From NCBI GenBank assembly GCA_949358305.1, contig OX442314.1, positions 9,293,060-9,357,059 on the forward strand: a stretch of DNA of 64,000 nt, read 5' to 3'. This DNA comes from Strigamia acuminata (Eukaryota; Arthropoda; Chilopoda; Geophilomorpha; Linotaeniidae). The translations under genes were made by a program, and so were the position numbers. The notes under the pieces are model-generated. The model ran no database searches. It was not told the origin of the DNA and worked only from the letters and a program-made list of their open reading frames with translations. Position 1 is the first letter of the stretch. Every line of letters begins with the position of its first letter. Below are positions 9,004-21,400 of the stretch, piece after piece.

Positions 9004-11015
9004 CTTATTAATTTTTTTTCTGCCCATTAGACTTTCTGGAAACTGCCATCATGTTGGGGCACTACTGGAAGTGTATGCCAGGTTCTTATCTGAGAACCTG
9101 GTGGAAATTCCTAATGAAAGCTGCACAGATAAACTGTGTAATTGGAACAAACCCAGCAATAAAACAGCAAGTGTTGGGGTTCCCATTACAAGTTTGCCCC
9201 TAACACGTAACAATATGGTAAAGTACAGAAATTGTATATTTTTGAAACATTATTTGAAATAAATTTATTTACATTTTTTTTACAGGGCGTTTTATCACAA
9301 CAAAAGGTTCTAAGACCAATCCCATCTGCCTACGACCCGAGATTGGTATCCAATCGCTGTGTCAACCAAGTTGCCCTGCAAGAACTTTTTAAAAGCTTTG
9401 AAAAGTCGGTACCAAACTGTCCATTTGTAAAGGACTTTTGTGAAAATCAATCAGATTATGGTAAACAAATTAAGGATTGTCCTATTGGTCCCATTCCTAT
9501 GGGAAAAGTACCAAGTTTTGGGGATTGATAATTCAGTTTTTAATGCAAATAATTTCCTTTTTTTGAAAAATTCAAATTTTTAAAAAGAAAAATTGAATTT
9601 TTGTGTAAAAATATTGAATTTTTGTGTAAAAAAATTGAATTTTTGTGTAAAAAAATTGAATTTTTGTGTAAAAAAATTGAATTTTTGTGTAAAAAAATTG
9701 AATTTTTGTGTAAAAAAATTGAATTTTAGCAATATAAATTTCAAATTTTGTAAAGAAAAATTGAATTTTGGTTAAAAAAAAATCAATTTTAGTACCATAA
9801 AATTTAATTTTGGTACGAAAAAAATTTGTATTAATTTATTTTCTAATTGTTCCCATTCCCGTCCTATCCAGCCCCAAAATAATTGTTTTTTCTCGTCCCT
9901 GCATCACATCTTAGCAACTAATCTGTATATATTATTCACAGACAATTTGGAAACAACCAATACCAACAATCAAGAGCTGGCGCTAGTAGATGAAGGCAAT
10001 AGTGAAAACGAGTTGAATAGCGTACAAACAAATGATTTATTGGATGGTAAGCAAAATTAAATTATTAAATTTCAACTTTAAACAATGTTTGTGTTTTTCA
10101 GGACCCACTCCTCTGAGACCAGTTACAGGTAATACAGTGACTAACATAATTTCGGAATCATTTCAGCTTGAGATCAGCAAACTGATCATTGACAAATACC
10201 CTATTTTGTCTGATGATGAAGTTATGCAAATCGAAAAAGAGACCCGGGGACAATCTGATAATCAGGAGTGGTACAAGCATCGTTGCAACAGATTGACTGC
10301 TTCCTTTTATGGAAAAATTTCCAAGTGTGCCCGTAGCTGTGAGAGTATTTTGAAGTCAATACTCTACAAGCCCCCACCAAAAAACATGCCAGCTTTATTA
10401 TACGGTAGAACAATGGAACCAGTTGCAGTAGCCAGGTATATCGACTACCACAAATTAAAAGGTAGCCAAGTGGAAATTTCCGAATGTGGCTTGTTTATAC
10501 ATCCTGACAAGCCATATTTGGCTGCATCACCTGACCGATTAGTCACTGATCACAGTTCCATACACAAATTTGGTACTGTGGAAATAAAATGTCCATTCAC
10601 TAAAAAATCACTAACTGTTGTAGAAGCATGTCAAAATAAATTATTTTATTGTGAGATGAAAGACAATCAGTTACATTTGAAAAGAAATGATGACTATTAT
10701 TACCAGGTAAATATAACAGAATATTTATTGCAATTAAATTGTTACAGTGTTTCATTATTTCAGGTACAAGGGCAATTGGCAGCAACCAAAAGACAGTGGT
10801 GCGACTTTGTGGTTTACACAACTGTAGACATTATGGTGGAGAGGATAATGTTTGATCCTGACTTTTGGGCAAAAACACAACCAAAACTCCTACATTTCTT
10901 AAAGTATGCTTTAATGCCAGAACTGGTATTAAAAAGAATAAAGCAAAGGGGTAAATTATATGATGAACAGTTTTTTTCATATGCAAAGTTAAAAGCATCA
11001 TGTAAAAAACTGTAA
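8637..11015 (+). CDS. ISL2EU accessory protein: SWIM zinc finger plus YqaJ-like nuclease
   Basis: I join six exons: 8637-8944, 9031-9217, 9286-9487, 9942-10046, 10102-10706, 10764-11015 (552 aa). All junctions are GT-AG and keep phase. Joining exons 1 and 2 creates CxC...CxH (YCEC then NCHH), a SWIM-type zinc-binding motif. The C-terminal half is a YqaJ/lambda-exonuclease-like domain: EWYKHR, RLTASFYGKI, GRTMEPVAVARY, then SPDRLV and VEIKCPF, which supply the expected metal-binding Glu/Asp and the E-x-K core. The last intron (10707-10763) happens to be translatable. The donor after exon 3 (9487) is the least certain. The protein probably processes transposon DNA ends or assists transposition; this role is inferred from its presence in the family. 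Confidence 0.8.
8955..9004. repeat. (TTTA)n microsatellite
   Basis: About twelve TTTA units lie in the first intron of the YqaJ gene. Confidence 0.9.
9591..9726. repeat. 21-bp minisatellite
   Basis: Six to seven near-identical units of AATTGAATTTTTGTGTAAAA lie in intron 3 of the YqaJ gene, with decayed units continuing to about 9830. Its translation (repeated LNFCVKK) is not a protein. Confidence 0.9.
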
Positions 11016-11031
11016 TAAAAAATTGTTTACT

Positions 11032-11304
11032 TCCTATGACTATTATCACCAGGTAAATATAACAATATTTATTGCAGTTAAGTTGTTACTTTCATTATTT
11101 CAGGTACAATGACAATTGCTAGCAACCAAAATACAGTGGTGTGACTTTGTTGTTTACACAACTGTAGACATTAAGGTGGAGAGGATAATGTTTGATCCTG
11201 ACTTTTGGGCAAAAACACAACCAAAACTCCTACATTTTTTAAAGTATGCTTCAATGCCAGAACTGGCCTTAAAAATTAAAAATGCAGTATGTATAAAACT
11301 GTAA
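11032..11304 (+). pseudogene. Degenerate tandem copy of the last YqaJ exon
   Basis: This repeats 10692-11015 (end of exon 5, last intron and last exon) with small deletions and substitutions, including QWCDFVVYTTVDI and FDPDFWAKTQPKLL. The upstream gene already has a stop at 11015, so this copy is probably untranslated or 3' UTR. It ends 11 bp from the stop of the convergent transposase gene. Confidence 0.8.
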
Positions 11305-11315
11305 TAAAAACTTGT

Positions 11316-13340
11316 TTACTTTCTTAATGGTGGTTTGAAATTTGTCAAATATGAACAAACACTCACCACCTGATTTGCTGTATCAATTGAGCTCAGTTGC
11401 TGTACTGTTGTTAATATTTTATAAGTTTTAATTCGCCTGATTGCACGCTCAACTTCAATTCGTTCAGTCGCAATCTGTCTCGTCATGGCAACGTCATCCT
11501 CCGGAATTTGCCCTGTCACTTTTTTCATGAATTTAGGGGGTATGTTTAACTTAACACCTGCAGGTAAAATATCAGCAATTTCGAAGCCCTTGTCAGCCAT
11601 GACATTATGTCCAGGGCTTAATAGCTTTAAGAATCCAGATTCAGCCACTATTTTTCTATCTGAACTGCTACCGCCAAATAAGGGTGAAATGTACACAACA
11701 CTGCCATTAGGTGTTATTGCTACCAAAAACTTGTACGTATTCCCATGCTTATAGTTAGAAAAAGTCTCTCGTTGAACAGAGAGTCGTGAAGGTGTTTGAA
11801 TTTTTATCTCTGAACAATCAATAATAAGAGTAGTGTCGGCATAATTTTTAAAATATTCTGGACATTTTGACTTGATAAAAGCAGGATGCTGAATAGGGAA
11901 AATCTCAACGAATTCATGGTGGAGAAAAGTTACCCAAGTCGTGAAAATTCTGTTAACAGTTGTAATGCTAATACCAAAACAACGAGCTAAATCGAGTACT
12001 GGTAAAGCTAATTTCAATCGCATAAGGGTAAGAAAGAACATTTCTTTAGTACTTAAGTTAAATGACACACGTGATTTTGCCTTTTTATCTCTTACTCGTG
12101 TATGCTTACCCTGCCAATAAAACAAATTTTCAGCCTTCTCAGAGAAGTATTTAAACAATGCTTCAAATGCATCTGCATTAGGTACACCGGTGTAAAAATT
12201 AACAAGTACTTTGCTACTTTTTATATTATCAAAAGTTAAAATACGAGCAGATAATTTCTTGCTGCTATTTTGTAAATTAAAGACAGCATTTTGAAGCTCT
12301 TTAACTTTATGCTCAAGACTTTGCTGGTCAACAATAATTTTATCCTTCTCAACTTCGAGTCTCTCGGCACGCAGCTTTTGCTTTTCAGTTTCATCCTTTT
12401 GGAGTCTGAGTTCCTCTCTTAATTTATCCAGCTCAGATATTTCAGCTTCCATGTATTCCTCATGTTGGAGCTCAAGTAAAGTAGCTGCTACTTCGATGTC
12501 ACCCTCTTTATTGACCTGTGATGTTATTTTCTAAAATAATCAAACATTAATATTTTTATATAATTTCCAGGAAAGTATTTTGGAGACATTAATGAGTATT
12601 CAGCAATTTGAAATGTTTTCATAGAGTATAATACTCCACAATTTTATATTTTCATAAATATTTTAAATATGTATTTGTATTTGGTATTTGGAGAATAAAA
12701 TTTGAACCAAAGTATTTTGTATTTTGTATTTTGAGAATGGTGTGCTGTCTGGGTATTTAAAATACAAATGTATTTTCACAATGTAGAATATTTGGTATTT
12801 TGAACCAAAGTATTTTGACCAACTGTAATATTTGATACAGGAATAATAAAAATATACATACGTTATGTGTGGATTCTTTTGAAGGTTTTCGGAAACGCTG
12901 CCTCCTTAACCTTTCTTCCGCCCGTTGATCTCGGGCACAGACAGCTATTTGCTGAAAAAAAAATCACGAGTCAAACTTTCTCACAATAATAAACTAAAAC
13001 ACAATTAAAATAATGCAAACTTACAACTTCTACTCACTTTTTGTGCAGATATCCATTGAAAACGACTTGGAAAGGCTTCAGACTTCAAATATTTTCGCTT
13101 AGAATGCAATAATGGGCGGAAATCACATTCATAAAAATGGTCAGAGCAGACCTTCGTTCCATTCGTGATTTTAAACTTTTTACCAACATCTCGTCTGATT
13201 TTCGCAATCCATTTCTTTCGAAGACCTTCATTTTTAGGCATAGAATGCCAGGTCACTTCTTTTGGAGAGTTTTGCGCCGTGTTATAGCAACAAGGAACGC
13301 AACAGTTGAAATGAGAGCTACGCTTCTCTTCCGCAGCCAT
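11316..13340 (-). CDS. ISL2EU transposase (THAP domain, coiled coil, DDE_4 catalytic domain)
   Basis: I join three exons on the minus strand: 13340-13038, 12951-12862, 12530-11316 (535 aa), all GT-AG and phase 0. Exon 1 is a THAP zinc-binding domain: CCVPCC early, VTWHSMPK, and CSDHF completing the C2CH pattern. A Glu/Lys-rich coiled coil opens exon 3. The core resembles the DDE_4 (IS4/ISL2-like) fold: LIIDCSEIKIQ gives the first Asp, MADKGFEI the second, and ERIEVERAIRRIK the Glu, so the triad is intact. FGISITTVNRIF looks like a helix-turn-helix preceding it. It should bind the ACACGG ends and excise and insert the element. Confidence 0.88.
12560..12840. repeat. TATTTGG-rich intronic repeat in the transposase gene
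   Basis: The second intron holds short inverted and direct copies of TTGAACCAAAGTATTTTG and TTTGTATTTGG. It is probably a small palindromic repeat with no coding capacity. Confidence 0.4.
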
Positions 13341-13412
13341 GTTTGTTATCCTAATTTGGAAATTTACGGCGCCGCCACCAGATGTCGCGCGCGCTAAGCG
13401 AAAACCGTGTAT

Positions 13413-14542
13413 TACTCCTTAAATTAATAAAGAATAATTCCAAGCTTATTGATGCTTAGACAAGACTTATCATAAAAAATACTACTAATTCTAACTCAAA
13501 ATGGTGGGAAAATAAACACAAGTTATTTCTCAAATAAATTCTAAGATGATTTATTCTTAACTTAAACTATGCTTTAAAGGAAATACAAATAATAGGAATA
13601 CGTGATAAAATCATACATATTTGACTAAATGATAAAATTAAATAAAAAATGAAAGATGAAATAATACAAAATGGCGACGTTCGCGGTGAATTTCACGGCG
13701 ACGTTACGGCAACGTTACGGCGACGTTACGGCGACGTTACGGCAACGTTCACAAATCGTTTGCGACGTCCGATCTTCGTTTTCTACTCCCGGCGTTCGTT
13801 CCCGACGACACGGACAAATTTCTGACTAATGATGACTCGTAGCCGGACTCAATTCCGTTCTTGAAGATTTTCTCGATGAAACGGACAAATTTCCGTGCAA
13901 CTTCTCTCTCGCTTCTCATACGAATCTTCGCGACTCGACTCTCGAATCTCGGCGACACGGACTAATTCCGACTCGGTGATGAATTCGGACTAATTTCCGT
14001 TCTTCCGACGTTCTCTCGCAACTCATCCGTTGCGACTCCAACTTGTGGCTAATTCCACACAAATATCCCTTCTCAACAATGTCGTTGAGACAAGATGAAA
14101 TCTCACAATTGTATTCGTACAATTGCAAGAATGAACTCTAGCTGGATCCCTCTCAGCAAGAATGTGGCTTCCCGTGTCACTAGTTGTGGTGGCACAAGAT
14201 GAATCTAGCTGGATTCTTCACAGCAAGATTATGAGTTCCATGGTGTTTCCAAATGTCACAAATCTAATGAAGAATTCTGGTATTTCTGGAGTAGATTTGG
14301 TGTGACTTGACTTGGTGAACATGAACATAAAACTGAAGAGTTCTCACTCTTCACAGGATGTATTTCCTGTTTGGAGGCTTGTGGGCTGGTTACCCTGGCA
14401 ACCACCCACATTTCCTCCCACTCTGCTTAACTTCCTTGTCTGGGGACAGGAAATATAAAAAACCAAATAAACTAAAATAAAATAATATTTTCAGACTTTA
14501 TTTCTGATACTTCTTCCACTAGTGACCACTAGGGTCACTACA
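13413..14542 (-). repeat. 5' LTR, main part right of the ISL2EU insertion
   Basis: This is essentially identical to 1137-2266. With the 16-bp fragment at 8525-8540 it restores a 1,146-bp LTR. In element orientation this LTR carries the promoter for the long frame. Confidence 0.9.
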
Positions 14543-14549
14543 AGCTTTA

Positions 14550-14900
14550 AGGGGCCATCCATAAATGACGTAACGCTGATTTTCGATTTTTAGACCCCCT
14601 CCCCCCCCCCTTGTAACAAGGTCGTAACAAATCCACAAACCCCCCCTAGAGTATTATATTACGTAACAAAACTCACCACCCCCCCCAAAAAAAAAATTGA
14701 TACAAGCTTATAATACAAAAGTTTTCAAAAATTTTAAAAATTTGACAAAAAATTTTCAAAAATTTTTAAAAATGTTAAAAAAAAATTTGTCACGTAACAT
14801 TTTTAAGAACCCCCCCCCTCCCCGTCGTAACAACCCGTAACAAAATTTGAAACCCCCTCCCCCCCCCCTCCAGGCGTTACGTAATTTATGGACGGCCCCT
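14550..14900. mobile_element. MITE with ends AGGGGCCATCCATAAAT
   Basis: About 350 bp. The left end AGGGGCCATCCATAAAT and right end ATTTATGGACGGCCCCT are imperfect inverted repeats, followed inward by ACGTAACG-type sequence and poly(C) runs. Such GGGGCC...ACGTAACGC palindromic elements are common in arthropod genomes (from memory). No coding capacity. Confidence 0.8.
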
Positions 14901-15483
14901 AAGCCACTACGGCTCATTTACGAGTACTTGCAGAATAAAGAACAGTTATTTCCTCGATGCCATATTGCTGGTCGTTTCCACTTCTTCTCGGAGAATTTCC
15001 TTTGTAAATGTGACTTTACAAAGCTAAAAGTTCAAATTTACATTAACTTTTCAACAATTAAAAGACGTTTAAAGCTCTATTTTTTATCCAGTGCATTCAA
15101 CTACAAATTTCAGACTATTTATATTGAGCAATTTATTGAATATAAAACTGTGATAACTATAACAATACTTCCAGTTTTGTTTGTTCTTTCGTATTATTTT
15201 ATTTGTGAGATATTTTTATCAATTTGAATGCAGTTTGCCGTGCAATCAGCAAATTTTTAAAGGTTTAAAGTTATAATGAATAAAAAGTGACTGCCTGCAC
15301 TTCCCCCAACAAAAATTTCAACAAGTCTAATTGTTGCAGAGCACCTGTTTAGCAGAGATTACAATGGCCAAGTCAGTAAATTAAATAAAACAAAGAACCA
15401 AATGATTCCTTGATTAAAATTATTGAATGTGCCCATTCTACCTGGCACACCACTGCCAAACCCTGACCACTTAATCAGAAGCA
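14901..15483. other. Upstream region of lipase gene A
   Basis: AT-rich sequence without a recognisable gene or element. It should contain the gene A promoter, but I cannot point to a convincing core element. Confidence 0.35.
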
Positions 15484-18400
15484 ATGATTTTACTAACCTT
15501 GATGTTGTTAAGCCCCTTTGCTTTAATATGCAATTGCAAAAATCTTACTCAACTTTGCTATGATGTCAAACAACACAAAACCTTAGACACACTAACCAGT
15601 CTGTACAAAATATCAATATCGAAAACGGTATAGAGTTATTTCCTTGCTTTTGTTGTTCAATTAGGAATATTTTTTTTTTGCACAAGGTTCGAAATATTCA
15701 AAAATATGAATACCCAGTTGAGGTTCATCAGATAACCACAGATGACGGATACATTCTCGACGTGCATAGAATCCCACACGGACTCAAGCAAGACCGTAAA
15801 GATAATGCTGCTCCAGTTTTAATCCTTCATGGAATAGGCTCATCGTCGGCTCCATACACTTTCTTCCCTAACAGCATTGGTAAGTTCCACTATCTAATGA
15901 ATAGATGTTCATAAAACCGAATTGTTCAGATAATCGAACATTAGATTTATACACATATGAAAATAAAAAGTCATTAAAATGTAGTTAGAAAGCATTGAAA
16001 CTGACCAAAAATGGATAAAAGTTGTCAAAAAACATTAAAAACCGATTAAAACTTCTAACGACGTCAAAATATTAATTTTTGTAGCGCCATTTTGTGTTGC
16101 GGTGGCCCCGAGTTCTGCAAATATTTTGGGTCCCATTTATTGGCCCACTAATTTTCTTGAGAATCTCACTACAAAAAATAATATAATTAATTAATTAATT
16201 AATTAATTAAATTAATAAAATTAATTTAGTGGGAAATTCAGTAAGTGGAAAATTTAATATTTATTTAGTGGGAATTTCAGGAAAGTTAGTGAGGTTTTAA
16301 TTTATCCCCAAATATTTTCAGTGTGTCCTTATAAAAAAATATTGTGATTTCAGCTTACAAGCTGGCCAATGAAGGTTATGACATCTGGCTAGGAAATTTA
16401 CGAAGTAGTTCTGAATATAGTCGTCACGTTAACTATTCGCAGTTGGACTCCGAATTTTGGAACTTCGGGTACAGTCAAAGAATATTCTTTTTCTGTGTAC
16501 AAGTAAAGTGTAACTGCTTCATTAGTATGCCTGTTTACAACTCATAATTCATAATTCACTATTCATGATGTCACACGTCACATTTCCAGCAGTAGTGGTT
16601 TCGACGGGAAACTAAGCACTTTTTGGCCGCCTTCGTGCAATCGAATGCCAGTGTTTGACAGATTCCCCGTTCTAAAATAAATAATAATAATAATAATTTA
16701 TATAAACTTACACCTTTGCAAATCATAACTGCGCATGCTCAGGTTAAGCAAAAACTTGATTGTATACCGTATATCTTCAAACAGTGCACCCGCGCGCTAT
16801 TTGAAAAAAAATTATGCCCCGCGAGTTAAAAATCGATTTTTTAATCAAGCTTTTAGAATCGGATTTTATAAATTTGTAATTGAATGCACCTAATGTTTAA
16901 GCTCCGTTAATGTTATTAAAACCAAATTTTACTGTTGCAACGACCCAATCAGCTTGCTTTGCACCATGTTTTCCAGCATTACTATTAATGTGAACACTAA
17001 ATGACTAAAAAAAATTATTTCCATCACAGATTGGACGAAATGGCCTTATTTGACACACCAGCAATGATTAACTACATTTTGCTAATCACTAATCAAACTC
17101 AACTATCCATCATTTCTCTGTCTATGTCAACAACGACCACAACAGCCATGCTTGCTTTCAAACCAGAACTAAATAAAAAGGTGACAACATCATGCCATTC
17201 CCTGCTAATTACTAACATAATTAACCAGCACATTTGCAGGTATCAAGACATGTTGCTTTAGCACCAACAGTGTATCTTGACCACTTCGTTTCTTTACTTC
17301 CAATTCATCTACTAAAAGTAGTGTGTGTGTGAAACCTATCAGAATAATCTAGCGCATCAATTATTTCCTTCCTTTAAGAAATTGATCGATGTTGTAAAGT
17401 TCCAAGACAACTTTCTCTTCGTACTCAACAAATTAGCCTTTTACCTGGCACCGATTGCATGTTCACCGCTTGGATTCATGCATTTATGCCAAGCGGCTGT
17501 ATTACTCGTTGTTGGCTATTCCCCAGGAAATTACGGGGTTGGAAAACATTAGGTGCATTCAATTCTAAATGGTTTTCCCTGTGTGGTGACCACGAGGTCA
17601 CAAAAGTGTTTTAATAATTTATAACTCAATAAATAATGATTTTAGTATTCATAATAAAATATTGTCAGATTATTGCGGGAAAACTAGCTATACTAGTTTT
17701 ACCGTTTCTGCGGGACTGACGTGACAACGTCATGAATTTGCATAATTCTCCGAATTTATGCAAATACGTCATTTCCGGTCCAGCCAGTATTTAAACCCGT
17801 GTCTGACCGGAAACCCCCACTTTATAGATACCAGAGCAACATTAGCATCACCACCTCACCGTCAGGCCGTTTTACCGGATTGATAGAGGACCGATGCCCG
17901 TTGCCAATTACATCTATAAATCAGAAGTCACAGATATTATCGTAGCAATACTACGATTGTAATATCTCCCGAAGCGAAGCGTTTGCGAACACGTGTTTCG
18001 CCAGACGCCATTACCCTAGACAACAGTAGAAGCCACGTGTAAGACTGCCGTGCAGCAACAATCGTATCCGACCAACAAGGATCCGAGACCAACCTTAAGT
18101 ATTATTACTATTGTATTACAAGTGTGAAATAAAAGGTTTATTAGTAAGATATTGTGCGTTAAGTTTATTTACCGGAACAAAGGTTACGACACGTGGGGGT
18201 CTGTCCGGGATAGTTTGACTAATCAGACTATTTAAAATAAACATATCTTACGGTTTGGAATTTACAAACTATCGAAATGACGAAAAGTAATAAGAACCGA
18301 AAACCTCCGACCGCAAGCGCCCGAAAAGCCGCCATGGAAAAAGCCAAGGCAGCAGCCGAAGCGTTAGCCAGCCCGAAATTAAATACGACGCCGCCGGAAC

Positions 18401-21400
18401 CCGTAGAAAGAAACCGAGTTACCAAGACGCCGAGCCACGTCGAGAAAACGGCCGTCGGCAAAACACCGATTGAAAAAACGCCGAAGAGCGTAGAGCCTAA
18501 CCCACCGATAAACGATAACGAATCCGACAAAAGTCAAGACGGGTTTAGCCTATTTGACCAAGACGACGGAGCTCAACACAATCGAGTAACCATTCAACAC
18601 GGATATAATTCGACGCGATCTCAAATCAATCAATGTATGGAAGCTTATACAATCGCTCGGTTAGAAGGAATACCATTCGATGAAAATGGAGATCCCCTGG
18701 CCCAGATGGAAATGATACTTCGTCTAACCAGGGAACGAGCAGAAAAACGAGCTGCCAGACGGGGAAGAAGGAGCGTCAAACGCCAAAAGACCGGTGGCCA
18801 AACAACCGACTCGTGCGATTCGGCCCAAACCGGGTCCGACGCGGACAACGAAAGCGAAGCCGATTCGATGACCTCGAAAGGAATTCACGTCCAGGGATGG
18901 GCCAGTATCGTAGACGAGCCAGTCGAAATACAGAACGAATTTTTGGAGGCTTTTCAGCAAGACAATCGGAACAATCGAGGAAGACAGTCATGGGCATTCG
19001 CGCAATCTTTCGCCGCTAAAGCTGGCCACACCAGCCAAACGCCGAACGACCCGAATTCCGAAATGATACGATTAATTAATCAGCGTAATCAAATCCGGAA
19101 TCAGCAAGGACAAGATAGGTTGGCAATGCCAAGCCTCGATGACATACGAACAGTTAAAGCTAATGTTGACGCAGCTAACGAAGCAGCAAAAGCCAAGATC
19201 AGGACCGCTAACGACGCCGATAAGGAAGCCGCGAAAGTCAATTCGCAACTATACGGAGGGAGAAAATCAACCATATTAATAAAACAAAATAACGGGATCC
19301 TGAGCGGAACAGCTGTGAATGGGACCTTTCCCCCCGGAACACAGCTGACTGCGACTTCGCCGGCTTTAACTAATCAGAATTCCCCTCAACACCAGAATTC
19401 TTCGCAAAACCACCAATTCCTTCCTCAAAACGGAAATATTTCACTGAGTTATGGGAGTCAGAGCCAATCCGACCCCATATTGGAAGAGCGATTACGAATG
19501 ATAGAAGAACGCATACGTGCCGATTCACGGACCGGCCGAAACCAAGACTTGGATGAACGAGACGAACAGAATGAAAACCTACTCCGAAAATATTCAGCCG
19601 ACCGCTGGGCGTTAGATAACAAAGACCGAAACATCAAGTGGCCCCAGCTGCGCCTGATGAAATTCGACGGTACGTGGAGGGCAGGAAATAAATTTCTAAA
19701 TGAGGTGGCACTCACCATCTCGAGACTCGGAGCCGAACCAGACGAAATGGTAGTTAAGGGGCTGCCAGAAATGCTGGTAGGAGAGGCGAGAGAATGGTAT
19801 GTGGAGGCGAACTTGAAGCATTGGGAGCAATTTGTGGTCGCCTTCAATACGCAATATGGCGAGACACAAAAAGAGATTAGACAACGAGTCAGTCTCATGC
19901 AGCAGGCGACCGGAGAAGAGCTACGAGCCTATTTTCTGCGAGCTAAAAGTCTGTTCAATGAACTGTATACTCCGCTGGACGCTTACGCTCAACGACTAAT
20001 TTTTGATAAAGGATTGAACGAGGCATCCAAAAAGGTGCTTCGCGACATGAACGCTCCAACAACCGACAGCTTCGAACAACTGTTGAAATTTGTCGACAAA
20101 CGTCACGAAGAAGTAAATGACCGGTACACAGACGCTCTAACACCGGAAGAAAGAAAATTAGTCCAACTTCGCATACAGCGAATCCACGCCAGAAATAACG
20201 ACGCAGGGCGATTAATCCGGTCGCGAACGTTCCTAAACGGAGACATAGAGGCGGCCCCACCAAAGAAACCCAGCGACAAGTCGACTTCTAACCCGATACC
20301 GGCTCCAAAAGCTTACAGAGCCAGTACGAACTCCGACGTAACTAACCTCGAAGAAGGGAGAGAAAGTGAAGACAATAACTCCGAGCAAAACTCAGGAGGG
20401 GATACCAGCGATAGCCAACAAGAAGAAGAGATTCTCCACCAGTGTTGGGCACGGTACAGTACCGGTACCGGCGGTACAGTACCGCCGGTACCGGTACTGT
20501 ACCGGAGGGCTGTACCGCGGTACTTTTTTAAGATGCAGCGGGTACCGGTACCGGTACCGCGGTACTTTCTGTGAAAAGAGCAAGTACCGGGTACCGGTAC
20601 CGCGGTACATTTGGCGCCATGCAGTACCGGTACCGTGAATTGGCGGTACTCTCGCGGTACTCGGGAAAACGCGAGAAAACACGAGATCCTCGTGTTTTCT
20701 CCCGTTTTCCACGATAATAAAGTTAAAAAGTGTATGTTTATTGTTTTGTTTACATTGTTTTGCATTTCTCATTAAAAAAAACCTATCTATACATATATAT
20801 CTTCCGCTTCTTTTTATTAATAAACAATAATCGTCTCCATGGCTACAATTGGAGCGAGACTTAAGCCAAGCCGCTCGTATTCTTTAAGAAACTAAATCGA
20901 ATCGACGACATGAGACGGAAATTCCACTTTTAAAGTTGTCGTCGATTGTGTATCGAGTATCGTTTATTTAATTCGAAATGTGTTTAAAGCTACTAAGGCC
21001 AGGCCAGGCCAGTGTGTTCGGCCACGGACAGCACGTTTTTGAGTCGTTCTCGCTCCTCCGACGAAACCGTTATGTAAAAAAACCAATATTAATATTCGAC
21101 GATTAATTCATTTTAAATTTATTACCTTGTACTGTACACATTTCGGATAAAAGCGGTTTAGAACATCCAATAATCGCTGAAAAATTGCAGATATACAGGG
21201 TGGAACAAAAGTCTGTTCCCCTCAAATATTTCCTCAGCAATTGCACCTAGGCCAACTTTGATGAAGCGATTGTATAGGAAGTTGGGTGAGAGCAATCCAA
21301 TGATGTCATCAAATTTGACCTTGAAGGCCATTTTCAAGGTTATTCACTTGCTAACTTCTAAACCAATCAGGTTAGAGCAAAAAGTCAATTACAAAGTTGT

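Larger units (their letters stand above)
8541..13410. mobile_element. Complete ISL2EU DNA transposon
   Basis: The ends are ACACGGTTTTCACTTA and the complement of ACACGGTTTTCGCTTAG, and CATCTGGTG recurs just inside both. The insertion duplicates AT. It carries two convergent genes: a THAP/DDE transposase (minus) and a SWIM plus YqaJ-nuclease protein (plus). A 2-bp AT duplication and a transposase paired with a YqaJ-type protein is what I recall as diagnostic of ISL2EU. Both genes splice into uninterrupted frames, so the 4,870-bp copy looks potentially active. Confidence 0.88.
1121..14542 (-). mobile_element. Young non-autonomous LTR retrotransposon without reverse transcriptase
   Basis: Two 1,146-bp direct repeats (1121-2266; 8525-8540 plus 13413-14542) begin TG and end CA and are flanked by AGCT duplications (1117-1120, 14543-14546). 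By eye they differ at one base (near 1452), so insertion was recent. Read on the minus strand there is a primer-binding site two bases inside the 5' LTR and a polypurine tract next to the 3' LTR. The interior holds one long frame (8275-2303) but no protease, reverse transcriptase, RNase H or integrase, so it must be mobilised in trans. The 5' LTR is split by an ISL2EU transposon at 8541-13410. Confidence 0.88.

Noticed and set aside
1473-14128. Two short frames conserved at 1473-1852 and 13749-14128
   Set aside because: They lie in the LTRs, which are nearly identical by descent, so sharing is expected without coding function.
20440-20574. Last 45 codons of the gag frame and first ~37 codons before pol as real protein
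   Set aside because: They lie inside the inserted hAT element and match its other copies, not Gypsy proteins.
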